From DASZQL01 sp964391865 (GTDB lineage: Bacteria > Planctomycetota > Phycisphaerae > Phycisphaerales > UBA1924): 64,000 nucleotides of DNA. The stretch spans positions 186,001 through 250,000 of the forward strand of contig CAYMNQ010000001.1 of NCBI GenBank assembly GCA_964391865.1, given 5' to 3'. Position 1 is the first letter of the stretch. Each line of letters begins with the position of its first letter. Positions 7,895-17,301 of the stretch are shown piece by piece. Made by a program: the position numbers and the translations under genes. The notes under the pieces were generated by a model that was not told the DNA's origin, made no database searches, and was given only the letters and a program-made list of their open reading frames with translations.

Positions 7895-8371
7895 TCACAC
7901 TCCACGAGAACTTCGACGGCGCGAGCGCCGGGCCTGCAAGCTTGAGGGTTCGTGCTCGACAGCGGGGTCCATTGCTAGGGATTTCTGTGGCATTGGTTGG
8001 CGCGAACCTTCGAGTTCTTCCTTGAGCGCGATGAGGGCCGACGCCCAGTGACCCTCGTAGCACGTGACCCATCGCTCGTAGATCTGCCGGATGGGCACGG
8101 CGTTGAGCTGGTTGACGCGCACGCGCCCCTCGTGGTGGGCCACGATGAGTTTGGCCGACTCGAGCACGCCCAGGTGCTGCATGACGGCGTATCGGGATAG
8201 ATCAGGGAAGCGCATCACAAGTTCACCCGTGGTCCTTGGCCCTTCGCGGAGTTCATCAAGAATCTCGCGGCGGACGCGGTGCGCGATCGCACGGAAGACG
8301 GGGTCGAGATCGTCCGTGGGCCGGCGTCGGGATGGGCGGGTCTCAATCTCAATATGTGATAAATATATCAC
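7895..8371 (-). CDS. ArsR-family transcriptional regulator
   Basis: The product has a winged helix-turn-helix: DPVFRAIAHRVRREILDELREGPRTTGELV, then LSRYAVMQHLGVLESAKLIVAHHEGRVRVN. This is the ArsR layout of the SRPBCC-associated subgroup, and no cysteine-rich metal site is visible. It probably represses its own operon (8371 down to 5745). The only standard in-frame start is the GTG at 8369-8371. That codon lies inside a perfect palindrome which also contains a good -10 hexamer, so the true translation start is uncertain. The C-terminal 30 residues are arginine-rich and low in complexity. Confidence 0.82.
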   Translation of the reverse strand: MIYLSHIEIETRPSRRRPTDDLDPVFRAIAHRVRREILDELREGPRTTGELVMRFPDLSRYAVMQHLGVLESAKLIVAHHEGRVRVNQLNAVPIRQIYERWVTCYEGHWASALIALKEELEGSRQPMPQKSLAMDPAVEHEPSSLQARRSRRRSSRGV

Positions 8372-8389
8372 CTATTTGGAGCGTGTCAA
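8356..8389 (-). promoter_or_regulatory. Promoter and palindromic operator of the ArsR operon
   Basis: On the minus strand TTGACA (8389-8384) and TATATT (8367-8362) are separated by 16 bases. The -10 lies within the perfect inverted repeat GTGATATATTTATCAC (8371-8356; 6-bp arms, 4-bp centre). A repressor bound there would block RNA polymerase, as is common for ArsR-family autoregulation. Binding by the adjacent regulator is inferred. Confidence 0.65.
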
Positions 8390-8509
8390 GTCTCGCCTCA
8401 GAATCGCCGCGGGGCGCTCGCCCAGCGCCGGACTTGGTGCGGCGGCGGGGCGCCATCAGCCGGATTTCCAGAGTTCGTGCGGCGGGGCGATTTCGCCGAT
8501 GATGGTGCC

Positions 8510-9658
8510 GTGACCCCGCCCAGTGATCCATCCCGTCCCCCGCCGCACCCCTCGCGCCCGCTGTCGGAACTTCGGCTCGCGATCGACGACGTCGATCGGC
8601 GGCTCATCGAGTTGCTGAACGAGCGGGCGCTGCTGATCGTGGAGGTCGGCGAGTCGAAGCGATCCACCGGCGCACCGATCTACGCCCCCCACCGCGAGGC
8701 GGAGGTGCTGAAGCGCGTGCTCGACGCGAACACGCGCCTCGGCGGCGTGCTGCCGGGGCGGACCATCGAGGCCGTGTACCGTGAGATCATGAGCGGCAGC
8801 TTCGCGCTGGAGCAACCGCTGCGGATCGGGTTCCTCGGGCCGGCGGGGTCGTACAGCCACCTGGCGGCAACGCGACACTTCGGGTCGTCCGTCGAGTTCG
8901 AGGACCTGCACGAGATCCGCGGCGTGTTCACCGAGGTGGCGCGCGGGCACTGCCATTACGGGCTGGTGCCGATCGAGAATTCTCTCGGCGGCGGGATTGT
9001 CGAATCGCTCGACGCGTTCAGCGACTCGCACGCGCAGGTGAATGTCTACGCCGAGGTGCTGCTGGCGGTGCATCACGCGCTGTGCGCCAACTGCGAGCCC
9101 AAGCAGGTCAAGCGGATCCATTCGAAGCCGGAGGTGTTCAGCCAGTGCCGCAACTGGCTGGCGACGCAGTACCCGCACGCGGAGCTGATCGCCGCGCCGA
9201 GCACCAGCCGCGCCGTGCAGATCGCGCGCGACGAGCAGGAACGCGACCCCGCCAACGGATCAGCGGCGATCTCGTCGCTCCTTGCAGCACAACTGAACGA
9301 CGTGAACATCCTCTTCGAGGACATCGAGGATGACCCCAGCAACGTGACGCGTTTCTTCGTGCTCTCACGCCAGACCGCACACCCGAGCGGGGACGACAAG
9401 ACGAGCATCATGTTCGCGACCGCCGACAAGCCCGGCGCGCTCGTCTCGGTACTCCGCGCGTTCGAGGAGGCGGGGATCAACCTGACTCACATCGACAAGC
9501 GCCCGAGCCGGCGGGTGAACTGGACGTACACGTTCTTCATCGACGCCGTCGGGCACCGGGCCGACCCGAAGCTGGTGGCGGCGGTCGAGAACGCGAGATC
9601 GCACTGCGCGGAGTTGTTCATTCTCGGCAGCTACCCGCGCGCGACGCGGATTCTGTGA
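8510..9658 (+). CDS. pheA: Bifunctional chorismate mutase / prephenate dehydratase
   Basis: The product (about 382 residues) has three parts. A chorismate mutase helix bundle comes first (LRLAIDDVDRRLIELLNERALLIVEVGESK, then APHREAEVLKRV). A prephenate dehydratase domain follows (IGFLGPAGSYSHLAA, GLVPIENSLGGGIVES, and the catalytic TR in SNVTRFFVL). A C-terminal ACT domain carries GALVSVLRAFEEAGINLTHIDKRPSR, the usual phenylalanine-binding region. It makes phenylpyruvate from chorismate and is probably feedback-inhibited. GTG codons at 8477 and 8510 are both possible starts; the region before the mutase domain is proline-rich and not conserved. Confidence 0.93.
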   Translation: MTPPSDPSRPPPHPSRPLSELRLAIDDVDRRLIELLNERALLIVEVGESKRSTGAPIYAPHREAEVLKRVLDANTRLGGVLPGRTIEAVYREIMSGSFALEQPLRIGFLGPAGSYSHLAATRHFGSSVEFEDLHEIRGVFTEVARGHCHYGLVPIENSLGGGIVESLDAFSDSHAQVNVYAEVLLAVHHALCANCEPKQVKRIHSKPEVFSQCRNWLATQYPHAELIAAPSTSRAVQIARDEQERDPANGSAAISSLLAAQLNDVNILFEDIEDDPSNVTRFFVLSRQTAHPSGDDKTSIMFATADKPGALVSVLRAFEEAGINLTHIDKRPSRRVNWTYTFFIDAVGHRADPKLVAAVENARSHCAELFILGSYPRATRIL

Positions 9659-9700
9659 GCTCGGACAGGCGGCGTTCGCGCCTGTCGTCTACACTGACGA

Positions 9701-10459
9701 ATGATGTCGAACCAGTTCTACCTGTTTGCGATCGTCGCCTCGCTTTCGCTCCTGTCATGGATCGTCGGGAAACTGCGCGAGCAGGCGGAGATCAAGCGCG
9801 CGAAAGACGAAGCCCGGCGTCGGCAGGATGAGCAACTCCGCACCGGCCGAGCCGCCGGTGCCCCCGGTGGGGCGGCGGCGAACGCCCCCGCGGGCGCTTC
9901 GGCGCAGGAACTGGCGGCGCGTCGACAGGCGCAGCTCGAGGCGCTGCGCAGGCAGCAGCAGATGAACCAGCGGTCCCGCGCGGTGGGTACCGCGGCCCCG
10001 CGCCCGATGGGTCAGCCGGGCGGGCCGCCCGGCGGGCCGCGTCCGATGGGCCCGGACCAGCGCCAGGTTGGCTTCGGTGTGCCGCAAACCGTCACGCGCG
10101 GGCCGACAGCGCTTCCGGGGCAACCCCAGCCGCAGCGGCCGGCCGCGCGGCCGCAGCAAACGACGCTTCCGCAGCGCAAGCAGAATCAGCAGCGCGGCGA
10201 GCCGACACGGCCGCAGCGCCGGCCCGAGGTTGCCGCGCAACCCTTCGATCCGCCCGCGCCGCCGCCTGTGGTTCGGCGCAGCGCGTTCGCCCCCCCACCC
10301 CCGGTCGCGGCGCCGGTTCACGCCGAGGTTCGCGCCGGGCCGAAAGGACTGCTGTTCAACCCGGACGGCAGGGTTCGCTCGCCGGCGGAACTCCGCCGCG
10401 CGTTTGCGCTGATGGAAGTGCTCTCCCCGCCGCTGTCGATGCGCGACGAGGAGCAGTGA
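9701..10459 (+). CDS. Membrane-anchored proline/glutamine-rich protein
   Basis: I do not recognise a family. The 252-residue product has one N-terminal membrane segment (NQFYLFAIVASLSLLSWIVGKL) followed by a charged helix (REQAEIKRAKDEARRRQDEQL). About 150 residues of disordered Pro-, Gln-, Arg- and Gly-rich sequence come next. The last 40 residues look folded (GLLFNPDGRVRSPAELRRAFALMEVLSPPLSMRDEE). The architecture suggests an anchor, a linker and a short conserved tail that might bind a partner. It lies between pheA and the M24 peptidase in the same direction. Confidence 0.65.
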   Translation: MMSNQFYLFAIVASLSLLSWIVGKLREQAEIKRAKDEARRRQDEQLRTGRAAGAPGGAAANAPAGASAQELAARRQAQLEALRRQQQMNQRSRAVGTAAPRPMGQPGGPPGGPRPMGPDQRQVGFGVPQTVTRGPTALPGQPQPQRPAARPQQTTLPQRKQNQQRGEPTRPQRRPEVAAQPFDPPAPPPVVRRSAFAPPPPVAAPVHAEVRAGPKGLLFNPDGRVRSPAELRRAFALMEVLSPPLSMRDEEQ

Positions 10460-10504
10460 TCGCTCGGCGCGCGTCGGGCAACTCACCGCTATACTCCGCC
10501 CCGC

Positions 10505-11632
10505 ATGGCTCAGGCTTCGGCCCGACAACGCCGATCGGCTTCTTCATCCGCTGACGCGAGTCGAGCGCGCCTTAAGCGGCTCCGCGCGGAGTGCGAGCGG
10601 CTCGGGCTCGACGGCATGCTCGTCACCTACCCGCGCGACCTGCGCTACCTCACCGGGTTCCGCGGCGATGACAGCGTCATGCTCGTCACGCCATCGAAGC
10701 TGTGGATCGTCAGCGATTCGCGCTACGAGGAAGAACTCCAGCCGTTCAAGAAGACCGCCACGATCGTGATGCGCCAAGGAGCGATGACCGAAGCGCTCAG
10801 CAAGCTGCTGAAGTCGGTCGGGCCGAAGAAGCTCGGCATCCAGGCTGAACATATGACGGTCGCGTTCAAGGCGGCGCTGGCCAAAGGCGCGGGCGAGAAA
10901 CGCCTACGGGACACCTCGGCGGTCATCAAGTCGCTCCGCGCGGTGAAGGATGCAGGCGAGATCGCGCTGCTCCGCAACGCTGTTAAGCTGCAGGAAGCGG
11001 CGCTGAACGACGTGCTGCGGACCATCAAGCCCGGGCAGGCAGAATCCGACATCGCGGCCCGGCTCGAGATGACGATGCGCATCCGGGGCGCGGAGTCGGT
11101 GAGTTTCCCCTCGATCGTCGCCGCCGGCGCGAACGGCTCGCTGCCCCACGCCGTACCGGGCGCTGCGAAGGTGAAGAAGGATTCGACGCTGCTGATCGAC
11201 TGGGGCGCGTGCGTGGGCGGCTACCGCGCGGACATGACGCGCACGTTCGCGATCGGAAAGTGGCCGAAGAAAATGGCCGAGGTGTACCGCGTGGTACTCG
11301 ACGCGCACCTCGCGGCGATCGCGGCGATCAAGCCGGGGAAGACGGGGAAAGAGATCGACGCCGTCGCGCGCGGGATCATCTCGAAGGCGGGCTTCGGCGA
11401 GTTCTTCGGGCACGGGCTCGGGCACGGCATCGGGCTCGATATCCACGAGGACCCGGGGTTGAACAAGCTCACCGAGCCGGTGCTGAAGCCGGGGATGGTC
11501 GTGACGGTCGAGCCTGGGATTTATCTGCCGGGCGTGGGCGGGGTGCGGATCGAAGATGATGTTCTCGTGACGGATCGCGGGGGCACGAGCCTGTGCTCGA
11601 TGCCCAAGACTTTGGACTGGGCCACACGATGA
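10505..11632 (+). CDS. M24-family Xaa-Pro aminopeptidase
   Basis: The 375-residue product has an N-terminal creatinase-like domain (ARLKRLRAECERLGLDGMLVTYPRDLRYLTGFRG). A C-terminal pita-bread metallopeptidase domain carries all five metal ligands: the two Asp of LIDWGACVGGYRADMTRTF, the His of GHGLGHGIGLDIHEDP, and the Glu of VTVEPGIYLPG and RIEDDV. It removes an N-terminal residue preceding proline in the cytoplasm; prolidase activity on dipeptides is the alternative. The stop overlaps the accB start (ATGA), an arrangement found in many bacteria where this peptidase precedes accB and accC. Confidence 0.9.
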   Translation: MAQASARQRRSASSSADASRARLKRLRAECERLGLDGMLVTYPRDLRYLTGFRGDDSVMLVTPSKLWIVSDSRYEEELQPFKKTATIVMRQGAMTEALSKLLKSVGPKKLGIQAEHMTVAFKAALAKGAGEKRLRDTSAVIKSLRAVKDAGEIALLRNAVKLQEAALNDVLRTIKPGQAESDIAARLEMTMRIRGAESVSFPSIVAAGANGSLPHAVPGAAKVKKDSTLLIDWGACVGGYRADMTRTFAIGKWPKKMAEVYRVVLDAHLAAIAAIKPGKTGKEIDAVARGIISKAGFGEFFGHGLGHGIGLDIHEDPGLNKLTEPVLKPGMVVTVEPGIYLPGVGGVRIEDDVLVTDRGGTSLCSMPKTLDWATR

Positions 11633-12123
11633 TCGATATCCGAAAGCTGAAGGAACTTGTCCGCCTGATGGTGGAGAACGACCTCTCCGAACTGGACCTG
11701 AAGGACCAGCAAGAGACGGTGATGATCAAGCGCCCGATCGGGCCCATGCCCGGCGCCGCACCGATGGGCGTGCCCGTGGTGTATCACCAGCCCGCGCCGA
11801 TGGCCGCGATGAGCGGCGTCGCGTCAGCGGCGGCGAACGCCCGCGATGACGATGACGCGGGCGGCGGCTCCGACGACGCCGGCTTGCACGCGATCACCAG
11901 CCCCATGGTCGGCACGTTCTACTCCGCCGCCGACCCGGAAAGCCCCGCGTTCGCCAGCGTGGGCACCAGCGTCGGCCCGGAGACGACGGTGTGCATCGTC
12001 GAAGCAATGAAGGTGTTCAGCGAGATCAAGGCAGAGTGCGCCGGCACCATCGAGAAAGTGCTCGTGAAGAACGGGGAGTCGGTGGAATTCGGTCAGAGAC
12101 TGTTCCTGGTACGGACGAACTGA
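11629..12123 (+). CDS. accB: Biotin carboxyl carrier protein of acetyl-CoA carboxylase
   Basis: The 164-residue product begins MIDIRKLKELVRLMVENDLSELDLKD, the usual AccB N-terminus, followed by a Pro/Ala-rich linker. A C-terminal biotinyl domain (ITSPMVGTFYSA...) contains the biotinylation motif EAMKVFSE, whose lysine carries biotin. It shuttles carboxyl groups from AccC to the carboxyltransferase in fatty acid synthesis. An earlier in-frame start at 11593 lies inside the upstream gene, and the ATG that overlaps its TGA is better placed. Confidence 0.94.
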   Translation: MIDIRKLKELVRLMVENDLSELDLKDQQETVMIKRPIGPMPGAAPMGVPVVYHQPAPMAAMSGVASAAANARDDDDAGGGSDDAGLHAITSPMVGTFYSAADPESPAFASVGTSVGPETTVCIVEAMKVFSEIKAECAGTIEKVLVKNGESVEFGQRLFLVRTN

Positions 12124-12129
12124 AGATAT

Positions 12130-12291
12130 TCACCACGGAGAGCACAGACACCACAGAGAGGTATGTTGTATTCAAGCCCGGCCGGAGGAGTCATGATGGT
12201 TTGCGAGTTTCTCCGGCCGTACTCTTGAATCAATCACTGCGTATTCCTCTCTGGTTCTTTCTCCGTGCTCTCTGTGTCCTCTGTGGTGAGA
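12130..12291. repeat. Inverted pair of the CTCTGCGGTGA-type repeat between accB and accC
   Basis: The arm at 12131-12160 (CACCACGGAGAGCACAGACA and on) and the arm at 12261-12290 (ending CCTCTGTGGTGAG) belong to one repeat family in opposite orientation. A second nested inverted repeat is present inside (TTCAAG..CGGCCGGAG near 12173-12191 with CTCCGGCCG..CTTGAA near 12213-12230). The right arm ends 4 bp before the accC start. Related copies lie at 32021-32056, 49708-49745 and 57244-57279. Confidence 0.7.
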
Positions 12292-12294
12292 TGC

Positions 12295-13638
12295 ATGTTC
12301 ACAAGAGTCCTGATCGCCAACCGAGGTGAGATCGCCGTCCGCATCATCCGCGCCTGCCGCGAGTTGGGGATCGAGACGGTGCTCGTCTATTCCGAAGCCG
12401 ACGCCGGCGCGAACTACCTGCGCCACGCCGACCGGGCCATCTGCATCGGCCCCGGAGCCGCGAAAGAGAGCTACCTGAACATCCCGCGCATCATCGCCGC
12501 CGCGGAGGTCGCCAACTGCGACGCGATCCACCCCGGCTACGGGTTCCTCGCCGAGAACGCGCACTTCGCCGAGGTCTGCCGCGACTGCAAGATCGAGTTC
12601 ATCGGCCCGTCGCCCGAAGCGATGGCGGCGCTCGGCGATAAGATCTCCTGCAAGAAAATGGCCCGCGCTGCGAAGGTCCCCGTCTTCCCCGGCTCCGAAG
12701 ACGCGATCGCCGAAGAGGAAGAAGCGGTCAAGGTCGCGAACAAGATCGGCTACCCGGTGATCATCAAAGCCGCCGCGGGCGGCGGCGGGCGCGGCATGCG
12801 CGTCGCGCACAACGAGATCAACCTCCGCGCGGGCATCAAAGCCGCCGCGCAGGAAGCTCAGGCGGCGTTTGGCAACGGCGCGGTCTACATCGAGAAATTC
12901 CTCGAACGCGCCCGCCACGTCGAGGTGCAGGTCATCGGCGACAAGCACGGCAACGCCGTCCACCTCTACGAGCGCGACTGCTCTATGCAGCGCCGGCATC
13001 AGAAGATCATCGAGGAGGCCCCCGGTCCAGGGATCGACCCGAAGAAACGCGAGGCGGTCTGCACCGCCGCCGCGAGGCTGGTGAAGAGTGCCAAGTACTC
13101 CGGCGCCGCGACCGTCGAGTTCCTGATGGACGAGAAGCAGAATTTCTACCTGCTCGAAGTGAACACGCGCGTGCAGGTCGAGCACCCCGTCACGGAACTG
13201 ATCACGGGCATCGACATCGTGCAGACGATGATCCGTGTCTCCGCGGGCGAGAAGCTGCCCTTCGACCAGAAAGACGTGAAGATCAACGGGCACGCGATCG
13301 AGTGCCGCATCAACGCGGAGGACCCGGCGCGGAACTTCGCGCCATGCCCCGGGCTCATCGAGAAACTCGAACTGCCCGGCGGGCCTGGCGTGCGCGTCGA
13401 CACCCACTGCGTCACCGGGCACCGCGTGCCGCCGAATTACGACTCGATGATCGCCAAGCTGCTCGTCCACGGCGACGACCGCGAGAAGGCGATCAACCGC
13501 ATGAGCCGCGCGCTCCGCGAGTTCAAGGTCGAGCCGATCAAGACCACCATCGGTCTGCACCGCGAGCTGATGAACGACGCGGCGTTCCGGCGCGGCGGCG
13601 TGGACATCCACTATCTCGAGCGGTTGCTGAAGAAGTAA
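12295..13638 (+). CDS. accC: Biotin carboxylase subunit of acetyl-CoA carboxylase
   Basis: The 447-residue product starts [25 protein letters not shown] and follows the AccC order. It has a Rossmann-like N-domain, an ATP-grasp domain with the glycine-rich [12 protein letters not shown] loop, the [18 protein letters not shown] and [17 protein letters not shown] segments, and the catalytic [14 protein letters not shown]. It carboxylates the biotin of AccB using ATP and bicarbonate. An in-frame start 30 bp upstream lies in repeat DNA, so the ATG at the family N-terminus was used. It is separated from accB by 171 bp of inverted repeats. Confidence 0.95.
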   Translation: MFTRVLIANRGEIAVRIIRACRELGIETVLVYSEADAGANYLRHADRAICIGPGAAKESYLNIPRIIAAAEVANCDAIHPGYGFLAENAHFAEVCRDCKIEFIGPSPEAMAALGDKISCKKMARAAKVPVFPGSEDAIAEEEEAVKVANKIGYPVIIKAAAGGGGRGMRVAHNEINLRAGIKAAAQEAQAAFGNGAVYIEKFLERARHVEVQVIGDKHGNAVHLYERDCSMQRRHQKIIEEAPGPGIDPKKREAVCTAAARLVKSAKYSGAATVEFLMDEKQNFYLLEVNTRVQVEHPVTELITGIDIVQTMIRVSAGEKLPFDQKDVKINGHAIECRINAEDPARNFAPCPGLIEKLELPGGPGVRVDTHCVTGHRVPPNYDSMIAKLLVHGDDREKAINRMSRALREFKVEPIKTTIGLHRELMNDAAFRRGGVDIHYLERLLKK

Positions 13639-13645
13639 GGGACGC

Positions 13646-15709
13646 TCACGCCGACGTCTTGAACCGACCGACGAGCTTCAGCATCGCCGCCGTCTGCTCG
13701 CTGAGCGTTGTGGCGGCGGACGCAACCTGCGACGCCTGCTCAGAGTTCCGCCGCCCGACCTCGGCGATCGAGCTGACGCTGCGGGTGATTTCTTCCGCCG
13801 CCGCCGATTGCTCCTCGGTGGCGGCGGCGATGGCTTCGACCATGGAGCTGATGCCCCCCGAATTGCCGACGATGCCGTCGAGCGCCTCGCCCGCTTCTTC
13901 CGCGAGCTTCACACCCTCCGCCACGCTCTTCGAGCACTCGCCCATCCGCCCGACGGCGATAGTCGTGTCGCTCTGGATCGCGGAGATGGAATCGGAGACT
14001 TCCTTGGTCGCCTTCACGGTGCGCTCGGCGAGCTTGCGTACCTCATCCGCAACGACCGCGAAGCCGCGCCCGTGCTCGCCCGCACGGGCCGCTTCGATGG
14101 CCGCGTTGAGCGCCAGCAGATTGGTCTGGTCGGCGATGTCGTTGATCACCTCGATGATGGAACCGATCTGCTCGCCGCGCTTGCCGAGTTCCTCGATGAC
14201 GCTCGAAGACTCCTCGACCATGCGCGAGATACCGCGGATGCCGGCGACGGTGCGTTTGACGATCTCGCCGCCCTGCTGGGCCGACTCGCCCGCGGAGCGC
14301 GTGCCGCCGGCGGCGTCGCCCGCTTTGCGCGCCACTTCAATGATGCTCGCCGACATCTCCTCGATGGCGCTGCTCGTCTGCTGCGTCTGCTGCGCCTGCT
14401 CGTTTACGGTGTCGGCCATCCCGCGCCCTGCCTCGTCGATCTGCTGCGTCGCGGTGCCGACCTGCTGCGCCGACGCGGCGATCTGCGCGATCAGGTCGTT
14501 CAGCACCTTCAGGAACATGTTGAACCACTGCGCCAGCTCGCCGACCTCGTCGTTCGAGCGCACGTCGATCCGCTTGGTCAGGTCGCCCTCGCCCTGCGCC
14601 ACGTCCTTGATCGCCTCAACAACGCGCCGGATGGGCTTCACGATCATGCCCGCGAAGAACCACGCGACCAGCGCGATCGACGGGACAGCCCCGATCATGA
14701 CGGTTTCAAGTGACAAGCGCATGGAATGCACCGCCGCCAGTGATTCCGCCTCCGGCACGCGCACCAGCAACGACCAGCCCATACCCGGATAGCCCAGCGC
14801 GCCCGTGCTGTGCTTGTATGCGGCCGACTGCCACACCTGCTTCCTCGAGTGCAGCGAGCGGAGCGAGCCGCTCTCGCCTGAGAGGGCCTTCTTCGCCGCT
14901 TCCACGCCCTGCGCGGCGAGATTCAGCTTGAGGATCACGTTGTCCATGTCGCGGTTCGAGTGCTTGCCGCTCGCGCCGGGGTCGCAGTCGACGATCACGC
15001 GCCCCGCGCGATCAAGCAGCGTGAGCTCCCCGTTGGGCCAGCCGCTCTTCTTCATGGTCTGGTACGAGTCCGCGAGGATGTCCTCGACCACCGACCACTT
15101 CGCGTAGTTGCGCCACACGGCGATCGTCTTGCCGCTCGCGTCCATCACCGGCGCGGTGAAGCCCATGCACAGCCCTTCGTCGCGCTCGATCTGCTTCAGC
15201 ATCGGCTCGACGTACACATCGTCAACGACCGTGCCCGTCAGCCCTGTCGGGCCGGCGAGGAATCGACCGCTCATCGCCGCCTGGAACCAAGGCTCGCGTT
15301 CGAAGTTCTTCTCGTAGACAAACGCCGTGTCGATCGCTTTACCCGCCGCGTCGGCGCTGTTGACGGCGATGACCTTGCCTGTTGGATCAACGAGGACCAT
15401 GAGCGGGTACATGCCGTACGCGACGACGTACTTATTCATCGCCTGCACGATCGGGTTCGCGTCGCCCGGCTTGTGCCAGTGCTCTCGTTCGAGAATCACG
15501 GTGTTGTAGCCGAACGCCTGTACGTCGCCGTAGCGCTCGAAGAGGTTGCGTTCCACCTTGTCGAGGACGTTGATCGCGATCCCCTCGAACTGCTCGCCGA
15601 GCGTGACCTCGACGGACTTCGTCGAATTCCACGCGAGGACGAAGAGCGTGACCGCCGGCGCCAGCCCGGCGATAAGGAACGCGGCGATCAGCTTTCCACG
15701 GATTTTCAT
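13646..15709 (-). CDS. Methyl-accepting chemotaxis protein with periplasmic Cache-type sensor
   Basis: The 687-residue product starts [27 protein letters not shown], the first membrane helix. A periplasmic region of about 330 residues follows, with Cache-like features ([38 protein letters not shown]). A second helix ([21 protein letters not shown]), a HAMP domain and a long coiled-coil signalling domain come next, with the hairpin tip [22 protein letters not shown]. The ligand is unknown. No CheR/CheB docking pentapeptide is seen at the RFKTSA end. The frame is open for 45 codons upstream but those residues are not receptor-like. It converges on accC with a 7-bp gap. Confidence 0.92.
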   Translation of the reverse strand: MKIRGKLIAAFLIAGLAPAVTLFVLAWNSTKSVEVTLGEQFEGIAINVLDKVERNLFERYGDVQAFGYNTVILEREHWHKPGDANPIVQAMNKYVVAYGMYPLMVLVDPTGKVIAVNSADAAGKAIDTAFVYEKNFEREPWFQAAMSGRFLAGPTGLTGTVVDDVYVEPMLKQIERDEGLCMGFTAPVMDASGKTIAVWRNYAKWSVVEDILADSYQTMKKSGWPNGELTLLDRAGRVIVDCDPGASGKHSNRDMDNVILKLNLAAQGVEAAKKALSGESGSLRSLHSRKQVWQSAAYKHSTGALGYPGMGWSLLVRVPEAESLAAVHSMRLSLETVMIGAVPSIALVAWFFAGMIVKPIRRVVEAIKDVAQGEGDLTKRIDVRSNDEVGELAQWFNMFLKVLNDLIAQIAASAQQVGTATQQIDEAGRGMADTVNEQAQQTQQTSSAIEEMSASIIEVARKAGDAAGGTRSAGESAQQGGEIVKRTVAGIRGISRMVEESSSVIEELGKRGEQIGSIIEVINDIADQTNLLALNAAIEAARAGEHGRGFAVVADEVRKLAERTVKATKEVSDSISAIQSDTTIAVGRMGECSKSVAEGVKLAEEAGEALDGIVGNSGGISSMVEAIAAATEEQSAAAEEITRSVSSIAEVGRRNSEQASQVASAATTLSEQTAAMLKLVGRFKTSA

Positions 15710-15883
15710 GACGGCACAACTCCGAGCGACCATCGCGCGCATGACGACGGCCGCGGGCCGGAGATCGGCCGGGGTTCTCAGCGGGTCAATCTGGGCTCGC
15801 GTTTCGGCAAACAAATGTAGACATCTGACGCACCCCGCAACCACTTCGGCAGGGACACAACGGGTGGAAGCGCATCGCGCACC

Positions 15884-16273
15884 CTACACGGCGGGGGATG
15901 GCTTGATGAGCAAACTCCGCCAATGCTTCACTTCGGCGCGGAAGCGGGCGGGAACCTGGTCCCAAGGGATTTCGCCGTAGGGCATGTCGCTCGAACCGAG
16001 AAACAGAGTCGACACGCATACGACCATCACCGCCGAAAATGTGCTCACATCACTCTGAATCAGAAGCGCGTACACCACCATCGCGCTCGGCGCGAAGATG
16101 AACATCAGGATGGGCCAGATAAGCCAATCCCAAACGCCGCTGAACGCCGGCGTGAAGAACAACATCCTCAGCACCGCGAACCGCCAGCCGAAGAGGTCGG
16201 TCCACTTCTTCCGCCCGAGCTCCCGTAGAAACGGCTTGATGGTGATCCTCACGCCGACCTCCCGCCGGGTCAT
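15884..16273 (-). CDS. Small membrane protein of unknown function
   Basis: I do not recognise a family. The 129-residue product starts with a basic segment (MTRREVGVRITIKPFLRELGRKKW). Two to three hydrophobic stretches follow (FGWRFAVLRMLFFTPAF, WDWLIWPILMFIFAPSAMVVYALLI, AVMVVCVSTLFLG). A polar tail ends ...PARFRAEVKHWRSLL. No operon partner: the next genes lie on the other strand or across gaps of more than 100 bp. Confidence 0.6.
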   Translation of the reverse strand: MTRREVGVRITIKPFLRELGRKKWTDLFGWRFAVLRMLFFTPAFSGVWDWLIWPILMFIFAPSAMVVYALLIQSDVSTFSAVMVVCVSTLFLGSSDMPYGEIPWDQVPARFRAEVKHWRSLLIKPSPAV

Positions 16274-16398
16274 GCACGCGCCGGGTCGGAACCCGGGCTG
16301 GCGAATCCGAATACAGGATATCCCCGCCCGCCGCCCTCCCCCGGCGGCAAACTAGCCGTTTCCGGGCGGGAACGCCGATGAATGAGTGAGACCCCCCC

Positions 16399-17289
16399 AT
16401 GACGGACCGCATACCGACCGAGCACGCTGCCACCGCCGCCGTTTTTTTTCGGCGCGTCAGCGAACTGCCGCTCACCGCGTGGACCGTCATCGGCGTGATG
16501 CTCATCGCCGGTTTGATTCTCTGGCTCGTCGGCGCGCGGTTCCTCAAGGGGTCGCTCGTACTGCTGGGGTCGGCGGCGGGATGCTTCGGCGGCTCGCTCG
16601 TGCCGGGGCACCTCGGCATGAGCACCGACCCGATCTTCACCGCCGCGATGGGACTGCTGCTCGGCGCGGTCGTCGGTTGGGTGAGCTTCCGCTACGCCGC
16701 CGGGATTTTGCTGGCGATCGTGCTGGGCATCGCGGCCCCGCTGGTCGTGCTCGCGACGAACCCGCTCACTCACGCGCTCGGCGAACCATCAAGCGATGCA
16801 GGCATGATTTCCACGCCGGCGCTTGATGAAGCCGATCGGCTGCTCGAGTCTGCCCCGGGAGACGACGAACTAACGAGCGGCGAAGAAACCCACTCGCTCC
16901 CGCTCGGGGCTCGCTCGGCGAACCCCGCGCGCGACGTGCTGATCCGCATCAACGACAGCCTTCGCCCGGTGTGGCGGTCGATCCCCTCCGAAGGCCGCAG
17001 CCCCCTGCTGCTCATCGCCATCGCCGGCGGCGTGGTCGGCTTCGGCATGGGACTCATCCTGCCGCGACGGGGAGCGGCCCTCGGTTCGGCGATCATCGGC
17101 TCCGCGCTCTGGCTGCCTGCGCTCCCCGCGATCGCCGAACTCCAGCACTGGCCCGTGCCTGATGCGCTCCTCGACAACTCCGCAATTTGGGTCGGGATCT
17201 GGGCGGGTGTTGCTCTGCTCGGCACCGCGATTCAGTGGACCGCACGCCAGCCGCAGGCCGATAAGAACGGACAGCAAACAAACCCCTAA
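16399..17289 (+). CDS. Polytopic membrane protein of unknown function (first of a pair)
   Basis: The 296-residue product contains about seven hydrophobic segments (for example AWTVIGVMLIAGLILWLVG, AAGILLAIVLGIAAPLVVLA, LLLIAIAGGVVGFGMGLIL). A polar loop of about 80 residues sits in the middle. Small residues are abundant, and a GxxxG-rich pattern recalls TMEM198/DUF4203-type proteins, but this is weak. Codons near 16440 contain a run of eight T, a possible slippage site. It is followed at 12 bp by a second membrane protein of similar design, so the two probably form an operon and perhaps a complex. Confidence 0.6.
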   Translation: MTDRIPTEHAATAAVFFRRVSELPLTAWTVIGVMLIAGLILWLVGARFLKGSLVLLGSAAGCFGGSLVPGHLGMSTDPIFTAAMGLLLGAVVGWVSFRYAAGILLAIVLGIAAPLVVLATNPLTHALGEPSSDAGMISTPALDEADRLLESAPGDDELTSGEETHSLPLGARSANPARDVLIRINDSLRPVWRSIPSEGRSPLLLIAIAGGVVGFGMGLILPRRGAALGSAIIGSALWLPALPAIAELQHWPVPDALLDNSAIWVGIWAGVALLGTAIQWTARQPQADKNGQQTNP

Positions 17290-17301
17290 GGTCTACTCCG
17301 C

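Noticed and set aside
12172..13611. 479-codon minus-strand frame opposite accC
   Set aside because: Shadow of accC; composition dominated by Asp, Val, Arg and His, with no recognisable motif.
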